A stretch of 64,000 bases of DNA from Bidens hawaiensis (taxonomy: Eukaryota > Streptophyta > Magnoliopsida > Asterales > Asteraceae), in assembly GCA_021521415.1 (NCBI GenBank), contig JAIQDT010002854.1, positions 248,001 through 312,000 on the forward strand, read 5' to 3'. Shown here one piece after another: positions 11,430 through 20,872 of the stretch (within the stretch, counting starts at the first letter, position 1; the number at the start of each line of letters is the position of its first letter). The translations under genes and the position numbers were made by a program. The notes beneath the pieces are model-generated. The model worked only from the letters and a program-made list of their open reading frames with translations. It was not told the origin of the DNA and did no database searches.

Positions 11430-11777
11430 GATAAACCCGACTCCGGTTAGGTGACCTTTTTCCCATTGTCGGTTTATCAAGGTAGTTATTCATAACAATT
11501 GCAAACCCTTTTGCAACCTCTAGATTTTATGGTACCGGTTCGAAATCATATTTCGTGTCGGCATGTTTATCCCATCAACACTTATTAGACCCCATGCTTG
11601 GGTGACCCTCTTCACATGGTTCTAATTTAAGTCGTCCTACTTGTATCAACTTGTAATATCAACATATAAATGGTTAGGTGACCTTTTTCCCATTTATATG
11701 CCAATATTACCTCAACATATTAATTTACTCTACGCGGTTAGGTGACCTTTTTCCCACTAAGAGCTTACTAATATGTT
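11430..11777 (-). promoter_or_regulatory. Leader hairpin cluster with a repeated loop (Copia copy 1)
   Basis: Between PBS and gag, three identical 21-bp blocks containing GGTCACCTAACC (minus strand) lie at 11445-11465, 11672-11692 and 11736-11756. Each lies between inverted arms: 11430-11478 (GATAAACC.GAC against GTCGGGTTTATC), 11663-11700 (CATATAAATGG against CCATTTATATG) and 11714-11777 (AACATATTA against TAATATGTT). A fourth hairpin with a related loop (GAGGGTCACCC) and CCATG/CATGG stem is at 11592-11619. Copy 2 keeps all four. Packaging or dimerisation is a guess from position. Confidence 0.6.
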
Positions 11778-12141
11778 AAGCGTTATACAAAAGGATGGTG
11801 TTTAACTTGTTATCCTTAATTTTAAAAGGGATTTTTAGTTTTAACAATTCTAGTTGTAAAACTTTAAATCATGTTCTAACATGCATTTAGTAACATGATT
11901 ATTTTGAAACCATTTTCAAAATTCTAATTTATAATAAAACCATTTTATTATGGGCGTGAGACGGCTAGTTAATAAATCCATTTTATTAAACTACGTGTCA
12001 CGTAATTACCGATAATTATTAGAACCCGTTTTATGCTTTGTTAATTAATTCTATGTGACGAAGTTGATATCCTAATATCTAGCAACCACATAATCAAACA
12101 ATCAATTAACAAGCATACACAATTGTACTAGACACGAGCCA

Positions 12142-12438
12142 CTAAGTTAGACCACACTTGTTAGCCGAAACAAGTGTGTGTCTTAGGTCCAATCCTAAGG
12201 GACACATGACACATGGATGTTGTAGCTCCCACTCGATCCCGCATCCAAATGCTTCGAGCATCTTCTTCAACCCCGTTGTGATCCATTGGGCTTGAACTTG
12301 GGCCTTAGCTTCCATAAGCTTCCATTTGGGCTCAATGGGTGGGCTTAGGTCCTTTTGGGCTTGAATCCCCTTAATGGGCTTGTGAGACCCATTATCACCA
12401 TACCCGGCCCAATAAGGCCCAAACTTCCAATTTTGCAA
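12142..12438 (-). other. Leader ORF of 98 codons, conserved between the two Copia copies
   Basis: The frame starts MQNWKFGPYWAGYGD and ends SANKCGLT and lies upstream of gag in the leader. Copy 2 has the same frame at 62111-62407 with the same length, start and stop and only a few substitutions (E/D, E/K, M/V, L/S). No domain is recognisable. Much of it is translated from GGGCC-rich repeat sequence, so it may be incidental. The two copies are too similar to prove selection. Confidence 0.35.
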
Positions 12439-12734
12439 TCTTCTTTAAATTTACATAACAAATGTCCTAATACATTTTTTCTATAAAATAAAGATATTAC
12501 AAATAAACTATTTATTACATACCCATATGAATAAATAATTACAAAATTGCCCCTAATTAATTATTACAAACCGAAACTTTGAATAATTAATAACAATCAC
12601 AACAAACATCCATTTGGTCTACGGCTCGGTCTAGTTTTAACAAACATAACCCGTTATGTCTTAGGAACCCGTTCCAAAACCCCTTGACCTTATCGGGCCT
12701 AGCCCAACCCAATTTGGGCTTGACCCAATAACTT

Positions 12735-12930
12735 GATTATGGGCTTCGGCCCACATGTCCAAAACACATGGGCTTCGGCCCAATAAAAGTCTCATGGGCT
12801 TCAACCCATTTAACAAAATGGGCTTCGGCCCATTTAACTTTCTCCCCTCCTTTTTCTTCTCGGTTAACCCATTAACCTAATGAAGTGGGCTTCGGCCCAA
12901 TAACATCCGAATTGGGCTTCGGCCCATGTA
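12735..12930 (-). repeat. GGGCCGAAGCCC hairpin array in the Copia leader
   Basis: Six copies of a short palindromic unit occur within about 190 bp, at roughly 12742, 12769, 12795 (variant), 12820, 12885 and 12914 on the plus strand as TGGGCTTCGGCCCA. On the genomic RNA each folds as GGGC/GCCC closed by a CGAA loop. Copy 2 carries five (61650-61810); one unit, with ~26 bp of spacing, is absent there. Confidence 0.7.
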
Positions 12931-13090
12931 CTCGGTTTTATATATATATATATATATTTTTTTTTTGAACAAAGCCAAAAATAATACCAAGATTAAATAC
13001 AAAAAAAATCATGCATGTTTTTTTTTTTTTGTATAAAATCTTTCAAGGGGAAAAATATAAAACCGAAAACCCGAAGCTTAGTTTCCCGTA

Positions 13091-13108
13091 TCCCGGCTCT
13101 TGATGCCA
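13091..13108 (-). other. Copia copy 1 primer binding site
   Basis: On the minus strand, two bases after the 5' LTR, the sequence is TGGCATCAAGAGCCGGGA. It resembles the initiator tRNA-Met complementary TGGTATCAGAGC site of Copia elements with one substitution and an inserted A. Exactly the same sequence is present in copy 2 (61482-61499), so the variant is a family trait and not decay. Confidence 0.75.
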
Positions 13109-13110
13109 TT

Positions 13111-14100
13111 TGTTGGGTTTCTATGGAATTTATAAACTTAGTTAACCATTTAACTAGTCACATTAAAGGCGGAAGCGTTATATAAACAAACTAAACATAT
13201 GTATCCATGTGTTTATATATGTATATATAATACAAGTTTATATAAGATATGATCATGAATAATCTAGTTTATTCATTTCATAAGATTACCAATAATCTAT
13301 TTATTAGAAACCCGAAGCAAGGATCAAATAATACGGGAAAACTAAACTATCAAAGCTTGTAAAACTTACATTCTTAAACCTTTAAGAGATGTAGTTGATG
13401 GTTGAAGAAGATGATGATGTTGATGCTAGACTTTCAAAGGAAAAATCCTCAAACGGAATATACCCCGAGCCTCCAACACACACCGAGCTATGTTAGGGAG
13501 CTTGAACACGAAAAACCGAGACCCGAGCCTCTTCTTTTGATCTTGGCCGAAAAACAAGAACAAAGAAAAGGAAAGAGTTGTGTGTGTTATTTGTTACTTG
13601 AAAGTTTTTGATGATTATAAAATCTTCCAATCAATATCATATATTGTGTTAGGTTTTTAGTCAAGTAACAAACACTCAACCTTTCACCAAATCCATGACA
13701 AAACTTGACCAAAACCTTGGGGTGTGGCGCCCACCCAAAACCGGCCCCAAATATTTTTTTTTTTTTTTTTTTTATTTATTTATTTTATACATTATAAAAT
13801 ATATAAACACCCCATCTTTTATAAACCATTTTATAAAAGAACACATAGTTAAATAATCATTCCAATAATAATTATTTGAATAAATAAATTAACCAATTAA
13901 TTTATTTAACACTTTCAAGTAGGTATTCAGAAACCCGATTTTCTGAATGTATCGTGTTCTGTATTTGTCTCATAGATCTTATCTTAACAAATACATTATT
14001 GGTGTGTGTCTAACTCGTTATTGGGTATGACCCGACTTGGATCAAACACAACTAGCCACATTAACCTAATTATGTGTCTCGGGCATACGGTATTCCAACA
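13111..14100 (-). repeat. 5' LTR of Copia copy 1
   Basis: The 990-bp repeat has the same ends as the LTR at 5528 and is followed by the TAAGT duplication at 14101-14105. It is the promoter-bearing LTR for the minus-strand element, since the primer binding site adjoins it at 13108. Confidence 0.95.
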
Positions 14101-16040
14101 TAAGTATGAAATGTCACCCCCAAAATAAAAGATGAAAAATGGGGTATGAAGTACTCACCTTCAAGTAGTAAACTTGAAAGATGATAATTTGGAGATTTGT
14201 CGAAACGAAGAGTTTAACGCACAATGCCTAAAAAGAAAAGAAGTCTTGAATTTAGAAAGGTTGTCTTGAAGGTCTTTAAACAAAATAAATGTTGAGAAAT
14301 GTAAATAATTACAGTTCAAGGTTTAAAATGAAACTATTTAAGAATTTATAATAATGACCCTTTAAAAATGTAAGTTTGCTCGAAATCGGGTTAAAGTATC
14401 TATCCTTAATATTTACTCAACCTATGTTAAGTAATAAGGTGGGTAAAATGCAAGAATGCAAAAAGATACTAAAACGGTTTTTTTTTTATCGAGTGTTCGG
14501 GTTGTCGGTTCGGGTCTTGATAATTGGTCAAACCCAAAGTCAACTTTCCAAAATATTGAATGTTATGAGATAACTCAATAAAATTTAATAAGACTTAACC
14601 AAGTATGTAGTTCCATTGTTTTAGAACTAACAACGCACGTTAAGCGAGTGTTCGGTTTTGTCGGTCCAAACTTTGTTATGAGATCAAGTTGGATCCAACA
14701 TTTCCAAGTACTTAAGAAAATATTTAAAAATCAATTTGTAACTATTTTTAAAGAAATATACAAGTCTTGATGGCTAAAAAAAACACACTTGTGTGCCTTA
14801 AGCGAGTAAGAATCGGTTTGGTTCGGTTTTCATCTCACAACAAGTTCATAGATGGTTTCCACATGTCCAAACACTAAAGAACTTGTATAATAATGTACAA
14901 ATAAAAATACTTTAAGTTTTACAACCAAAAGTTAACAATAAAGTCTTTAAACAAAAGTTTGGTTTTTGATTCGGATCGTGTTTCGGGTTAAGACCGAGGT
15001 AAGATTCTACAAACCCATAACCATAGAATTTGTAAAAATGATTTTAGAAACTTAGATCTAACAATAAGTATGTTTAAACAATTATTTAACAAAACTAGTA
15101 ACAAAGTTCGGTTTACGGTTTAGAGCTATTTACGGTTAAATTGAAGCATAGACTCTTAAAAACCCATAACCATGGAACTAGTAAACATTACCAAAAAACT
15201 AAAATAAGCAAGATTAATATGTATGAACAAGTTATATAGATGTATATATATCAAGGACACGAAGTCCTCCATGAAGCCTTGCCTTATGAGGTCCGAAACC
15301 TCACCGACCGGAATCGGAGAAGTAACAACCAAAGGTAAACAAGGAGTGTATATTATATATATGTTGCACAACCATAAACAAGTATTAATAAGGCTACATA
15401 AACTAATGAAGATGAAAGACTAAAAACCTTCAAGAATACTTAAGAAGATAACCTTGAATCTTTGATGTTTGAGAGGGTTTTTTTTTTTTTGAGTTGTAGC
15501 AAGGGAAAATGAAGAGGAAAGGTGGTGTATATATAGGTTAATGTTGGTGGTCAAATATGAGTGTGAGACACAAGAGTATTCATGCAAAATGCATCAAGAC
15601 AAAAACACAAAACAACAAAAAAAATATATATATATATATAAATAATAAACAAATAAATAAAAATAAAAATAAAAATAGGATGTTTTCAAGACCCAACGAG
15701 CGTGAAACAATATTGTAACATAAATCCATCATTTTGATTATAACATAAGCTTCGGTTTACAAATCGGGTCGGTTTACATAATAAACAAATACAAAAACGA
15801 ATACAAACAAGACCCGAAATTGACGAATGTCACATACAAGTTGAAACAATAAATAAATAAATGATAAGTTGTTCTTTGAATATCCTATAGACATGCTATG
15901 TGTCTTTTAACTTTCATCCTCGTATCTCTACAACTGTAACATATGTATAAAATACAGGTCAGCTATAATATAGCTGGTGAGTTTCCACAGTTTAAATACG
16001 TACATAAAAACCATAAAATTCATAGACATGTGATAAACGA

Positions 16041-16140
16041 GCAAGTAAGCCCTTTCCAGTTGGTAACAACCAACGTACTTGGGTAATCGCGCAAGTAAGG
16101 TCATTTCCAATTGGTAACAACCAACGTACTTGGATAATGA
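16041..16140 (+). repeat. Two-copy tandem repeat, 50-bp unit
   Basis: Two adjacent units start GCAAGTAAG at 16041 and 16091 and share TTGGTAACAACCAACGTACT. They lie in the outer LTR. Confidence 0.8.
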
Positions 16141-17860
16141 GGCCCTTTTCCACTCGATGCAAATGGACCGGAGTGCAAAGAGTGCGTATGATCATACTTA
16201 ATGAGGCTTCCCAATCGTGCAAGTAATATTCGTGCAAGTAATACAAGTATCACACAAGTCCATATACGAATTGTAGTTTTGTAATAGAAGAAACAATGCT
16301 TGAATTTTTATAAGGATACATATGCTACCCCAAAACATTAAAAAGGGGTGGTGAAGACCTCACCTCGAATGCGAAAATAAACTTGTAATAAAAGCCAATA
16401 GCGTAATAACGAAACCGAAGCGATCGAAAATGCGTTTAAAGAATCCGAATCGTTGAACTTTTCGAACTATAATTGAAACAAAGACAAACTCTAACTATCG
16501 GGATTGAACAAGTTATATATAATTGGTCAACGGTATATTGAATTATTTTAATGTTATTTTATTATGCTAAGGCATTTTATAATATAATATTATTTTTAAG
16601 TCTTAACGGGAATTTAATGTTTTTAATTATTATAACTAATATTTGATTAACAATTTTAACATTATTATAAGAAATATAGTATTTGCGAATTACGAATATT
16701 AATGATAGTTTAACTTGGAAAAAGACTATGGTAACGGATTATAAACTAACTTTAATGGTTTACCGAGTCATAAAGCTAAAGAATTTAGGTAATGAAAAAT
16801 AAACTAATAATTTATTACTTAACTAAGGAATTAATGAAGTACCGGTCTTAAAATATAAATTTATTTCCGTATATGATTATGTAAGCGTATGAAAGAAAAA
16901 GTTAACGCAAAGGAATTAGAATATTATATTTACCGAGTTTTACGAAATTTAACGGATATGAAAAGATTTGTTTTTGAAAGAAAGTTGATAAAATTAATTT
17001 ATTATTAATTAAATTAACTTAAAAAGAATATATTTGATCTTTAAATAATTTATTTGGGTTATTAATCATAAAGGAAAAGCTTTAAAGAAAATATTACTCA
17101 CCCGTGTTCGAACCCGGGTCTTAGCTTTCAAACCCGTATGAACAACCCAGATGGACCAGCATGTTTATTTTTTATATAGACAGAAAAATATATATATATA
17201 ATATTCATGTTTATCATCTTCAACCTCAAACCCTAGCTTTTTGATTTGATAAAACCGTTCTATGTTTGTCGAAATTAGATTAGGGTTTTTTGTTTGCTGG
17301 TTGAAGAAGATCAAAAGGCATATAACTATTACTTGTTAGTGTGACGGGAAGATGGCGGTCGCGGCTTGGCCGGAATTATCTTTGACGGCTGATTATGAAT
17401 TATGAAGGATATTTTAGATGATTTTGATGGTCGGGGCAAGTTTAGTAGAAGTCTAGGATCCTATTTATACTATTAATTGAAACGGAAAGTCGTTAATTGG
17501 TGTTAAATGTTTTTGCTAGTTTTCCGGCGGTTACCCGGATTTAATTCGCCCAATATTCGCTGTTATAACGTGTTACTACTAATAATTATTCTTCGCCGTT
17601 ACAGAATATGGTGGCTACGAGATTTAATCGAGTCAAATCGCGCGTTTTGTGGGGGTTTGAGGGTTGGGCGGAGACGAGATCGGCTCGTCGGAATTATGGC
17701 CGGAAATACGTGATATGTTGGCATGTTGCTGTAGGATTTATTTTTTTTTTATGTTATATTATTATAATTTGAATATGTTACAATATGGACCCTGCACTTT
17801 AGTACTTCTTTTAAATTAGAATTAGTAATATATTTACATCTTGGACTTTAAACTTTCAAA

Positions 17861-18048
17861 TTATATTAAAACTAAATTTAAATTAACATTACAAATTACA
17901 CCTTTAACTTTGAATTAAACTAGAAATTATATTGCTTAAATATTTTTTTTCGAATTATATTAAAACTAAATTTAAATTAACATTACAAATTACACCTTTA
18001 ACTTTGAATTAAACTAGAAATTATATTGCTTAAATATTTTTTTTCGAA
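17861..18048 (+). repeat. Perfect two-copy tandem repeat, 94-bp unit
   Basis: The block starting TTATATTAAAACTAAATTTA at 17861 is repeated from 17955 with no difference that I can see, through TATTTTTTTTCGAA. An identical head-to-tail duplication in decaying LTR sequence suggests a recent event, or an assembly artefact to check. Confidence 0.85.
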
Positions 18049-18255
18049 TTAAACCCGTATACTTCGGAATCGTTTAAACAAAACTTTAAGTCTTCGAAGT
18101 TTCGTTAATTGATTAAAACAAATAGAAAATGAACGTACGATAAACGTAAGCCCTCGTGAACGGTAAACACGAATACAATGAACAACGTAATGGGTTGATT
18201 TAACAAGTACGAATAAAAGTGAAAGTACGAATTACACAAATCATAATGCAACGAA

Positions 18256-18259
<4 letters not shown>

Positions 18260-18348
<89 letters not shown>
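18260..18348. repeat. (AT)n microsatellite, about 44 units
   Basis: An uninterrupted AT dinucleotide tract lies near the 3' end of the outer LTR. The apparent Tyr-Ile repeat frame across it is not a gene. Confidence 0.98.
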
Positions 18349-18352
<4 letters not shown>

Positions 18353-18605
18353 ACCAAAAATTCAAAATGGGTCGGGTTTTCGGATTTGAAAAATAACGAA
18401 TGTTACAGAGTTTCATGAATCATTGGTTAATCATTAGTTATTACGGTATTTGATTTTAATAATATGTTTTTTTTATGTTTATTGCTATAACATTAAGCCT
18501 CGTTTAATAAAATTAGCTTATATATTTCGTTACTCTTTAAGGCTATGGCCTTTTTATTTCGGCTCGACCGGGTATTTAAATTCTCGGAGACGACCCTGAT
18601 ATCAA

Positions 18606-19652
18606 CTACCAAGTTGAAAATAGATGAGATGGTGAGATCAAACTCTCCACATATTCCACAACTTCTAGTCCCAGCCGGTTGCCAAGATTCCCCCAGTTCA
18701 CATTGTATGCCTCATATGAATCTTTAAACGTGTCATAGATTATGACTTGCCTTACATTCTTGTAATCCAAGATAACAATCTTTCCGGCATCCACAACGGA
18801 CAAAGGGGTATGGAAAATCGAGGGAGCTATATTTGGTCTCAATACTTTTGTCCATGATTTTTTCATGCCGTCTTCCTTCATTACCCATAACTCATATGCG
18901 ATATTAGATACATGAAAAAGGTGAAGGCGTCCGCTTAATGTGCAAAGACAATCTCTCAAGCTAACAGTACCTGGTAATAGTATCTTGGAAAGTACCATCT
19001 CCTTAACATCCAGAGCGAGTGTAAAACACATCCCATCCGGTTGTAATGCAATCCAATACAAATATCCATTTGCAAAAGTACCATTGTACAAAGGACGAGC
19101 CCCGTACCACCCTTCCAACTTGATAGATTTTGTGCTCCATAAACCTTTTTTAAGGCTAAAGACATCACAATAAACTTGATATGGATAATTGGCCCTAAAT
19201 CTTAGTTTAACAGTCTTTAAATCGTCTAGAGTTGCACCATAACATAATCCGTAAGTGTCAACTCTAACGGACGAGTCCAAAGGCGGATCAGGAACAATCT
19301 TGAATGCTCCGGTTAATGGATTGAACAAGATGATACTTTTACAAAATAAAACGACTATCCCGTTGAATGTTCCAATAATTTTGGCACAATCTACACTTAC
19401 TAGGTTGTTAAAATTAGGACAAGGAAGCCTTGATGTCGAAATCAAATGAACGGTGCCATCACTCGGTACGGTGTTGTGTATGGCTAGAAGAGACTGGAAG
19501 GGTAGAAGCATCATTCGGCGTGATCTCAACTTCATAAAGTAATCCAAAATCAAACGGTTCCAATGCTTTGATAAGCATCTGGCCCGCGCCAAGGGCTTTG
19601 TAGGCAACCGGACAAAGATGTCAAAGACAATGTCTTGAGGTATGCTCGCCAT
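18606..19652 (-). CDS. F-box protein with F-box-associated domain, 348 aa, intact
   Basis: A single-exon gene. The start MASIPQDIVFDIFVRLPTKP was chosen because the same ATG follows the conserved leader ...AACCTTATAATTCA in the paralogues at 37.6 and 55.0 kb; an upstream in-frame ATG would add 11 residues. The F-box is residues 3-42 (PQDIVFDIFVRLPTKPLARA, then CLSKHWNRLI). The rest is an F-box-associated beta-propeller-like domain with ILFNPLTGAFKIVP, YGLCYGATLDD and VYCDVFSLKKGLWST, ending VEYVESLISPSHLFSTW. Family role: substrate-receptor subunit of an SCF ubiquitin ligase; the target is unknown. A TATATATA box at 19701-19708 lies about 50 bp upstream, directly against a MITE. A near-identical broken copy is at 55067. 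Confidence 0.88.
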   Translation of the reverse strand: MASIPQDIVFDIFVRLPTKPLARARCLSKHWNRLILDYFMKLRSRRMMLLPFQSLLAIHNTVPSDGTVHLISTSRLPCPNFNNLVSVDCAKIIGTFNGIVVLFCKSIILFNPLTGAFKIVPDPPLDSSVRVDTYGLCYGATLDDLKTVKLRFRANYPYQVYCDVFSLKKGLWSTKSIKLEGWYGARPLYNGTFANGYLYWIALQPDGMCFTLALDVKEMVLSKILLPGTVSLRDCLCTLSGRLHLFHVSNIAYELWVMKEDGMKKSWTKVLRPNIAPSIFHTPLSVVDAGKIVILDYKNVRQVIIYDTFKDSYEAYNVNWGNLGNRLGLEVVEYVESLISPSHLFSTW

Positions 19653-19708
19653 TGAGTTATAAGGTTTCAAAGAGATGAGATGCAATTGGAAGCAGGAGCA
19701 TATATATA

Positions 19709-20034
19709 GAGGATGTTTGGGATTGATTTTAAAAAATGTTTATTGGCTTATTGGTTTTTTAAAGAAGCCAATAAGCAAAAAAGGTGTTTGGCAAATGTAA
19801 AAGCCCTTTTTGTTTTGGCTTTTTGATTGGCTTGAAAATGCACTTTACCCTTTTTGGTCATTTTATGTAAATAAGCTAAGCCAAACATTTTTTAAAAAGT
19901 GCTTATGACTTTTCCAACCACATAAGCTAATCCAAACACTTTTTTAAAAATTCATTTTCAAAAAGCCAGAAGCCAATAAACACTTTTGACAAAAAAACAC
20001 TTTTAGAGTTAAATAAGTAATCGCTAACACCCTC
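19709..20034. mobile_element. TIR MITE (326 bp) with 3-bp duplication, at an F-box gene promoter
   Basis: Ends read GAGGATGTTTGGGATT and, in reverse complement, GAGGGTGTTAGCGATT (13 of 16 matches). They are flanked by ATA at 19706-19708 and 20035-20037. The paralogous locus upstream of 55034 has the uninterrupted sequence TATATATAATCTTATTC, an empty site that defines both ends. The 3-bp duplication suits a PIF/Harbinger-type element. No coding capacity. Confidence 0.85.
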
Positions 20035-20037
20035 ATA

Positions 20038-20872
20038 ATCTTATTCTAATTCTAAGGTTTATGTCATATGATATCTTCCTTCATTAAAGAATCTAATTTA
20101 ATTTAAAATATATAGTAAAAAAGAAGATTCGATGATTCTGTTAGTTGTTTAGGATTTTGATTATGCTTCTTGTCTAATCTAAGAAGAAACGTAACACATC
20201 TACTATTATAATATTGGACACCTGTCATCTATACAGCAGCCTCTCCTTTTATTGTTCGAGAATCTTCATCCTCACTCAAGCGATTCGGTTCGATAATCAC
20301 GAACCAATCCAATCGGACCAATTTTCTCCGGCGGCTTCCGGTGTGTTAGCTTCTGCGTCATATAGCTTTAGATTATGATCCTCGGTAACTATTTTCAGTC
20401 TCTTTTGATTATAATATTTGTAATTGAATCTAGGTATATTCTCTGTACTTTAATAATTTCATGAATTGTTGATGATTGCTCTAATTTTTATTTTACATTA
20501 GGCGTGTGTGACAAAAAGGTTTAAAGCTAGAGTTTGCTGAAATTAAGGGGGGTTTATATGAATTGATGATTTATATGTGTGTGTTGAAATGATTCATACA
20601 TATTTGGGGACGATGTGGGATTTGCTGTTTCACAACTAATCAATTTGGTAAATGTCATGAGCTCATTGGATCCACCAATTAATAATGTAAACCCACCTGA
20701 TGTGCAACAAAGAAAAAATGAGAGAATTAAAGTTAGGTCTAAACGATTTGAAGACCATGTCACGTCAGCATTACCATGACATAATTCGTTTACTAGTGCT
20801 ATTTAGAGTAATTATTGAGAGAGCATGAGATATTCCCACCTCCCTTCTTTCTTTCTCAAGTTAATAATAAAA
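20038..20872. other. Non-coding, possible gene 5' region
   Basis: No supported CDS. The C/T-rich stretch about 20225-20390 with GGCGGCTTCCGG resembles a plant 5' UTR, but no open frame or exon chain follows before the foldback element. The last part may be the end of the LTR that belongs to the gypsy remnant downstream. Confidence 0.35.

Larger units (their letters stand above)
5528..14100 (-). mobile_element. Complete Ty1/Copia LTR retrotransposon (copy 1)
   Basis: The element is 8573 bp on the minus strand, flanked by a perfect TAAGT duplication (5523-5527 and 14101-14105). LTRs are 997 bp (left, 3' LTR) and 990 bp (right, 5' LTR), TG...CA, with 5-bp inverted ends TGTTG/CAACA. By eye I count about three substitutions between them plus length changes in a T-rich tract, so the insertion is young. 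Order on the minus strand is 5' LTR, PBS, 1.76-kb structured leader, one gag-pol ORF, PPT, 3' LTR. A sister copy starts at 60497. Confidence 0.95.
4861..15834 (+). mobile_element. Inner solo LTR, interrupted by the intact Copia element
   Basis: It starts TGTCACACCCCGACC at 4861 and ends GACGAATGTCACA at 15834, flanked by TACAA at 4856-4860 and 15835-15839. Without the 8.58-kb Copia insertion it is about 2.4 kb long and non-coding. It includes a ~66-bp local tandem duplication (CTATAAGGGGATGCCAAATA block, about 5280-5400). The CACCCCG start is typical of Ty3/Gypsy LTRs seen widely in Asteraceae (recalled, not searched). Confidence 0.62.
4725..18407 (+). mobile_element. Outer solo LTR, interrupted by an inner solo LTR
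   Basis: The LTR starts TATAACACCCCGG (a TG-to-TA variant of TGTAACACCCCG) at 4725 and ends AACGAATGTTACA at 18407. It is flanked by GAGTT at 4720-4724 and 18408-18412. Its own sequence is 4725-4860 plus 15840-18407, about 2.7 kb, with no coding potential and no internal domain. That makes it a solo LTR. Ends and organisation resemble the inner element, so the two belong to the same LTR family. Alternative: coincidental ends, but two perfect nested 5-bp duplications make that less likely. Confidence 0.6.
14101..18407. other. Non-coding remainder of the two solo LTRs
   Basis: No gene is supported in this stretch. It holds the 3' part of the inner LTR (to 15834) and the main body of the outer LTR (15840-18407). 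Small frames here are incidental. Local repeats are listed separately. A tRNA-like stretch with box A and box B resemblance lies at about 17104-17158 on the minus strand. Confidence 0.6.

Noticed and set aside
11430..11777. CRISPR-like array (three identical short repeats with spacers)
   Set aside because: Plant nuclear DNA, irregular spacing, location in a Copia leader and no cas genes. The blocks are better explained as hairpin loops.
18105..18416. Open frame with a Tyr-Ile dipeptide repeat on the minus strand
   Set aside because: It is the translation of the (AT)44 microsatellite; there is no coding signal outside it.
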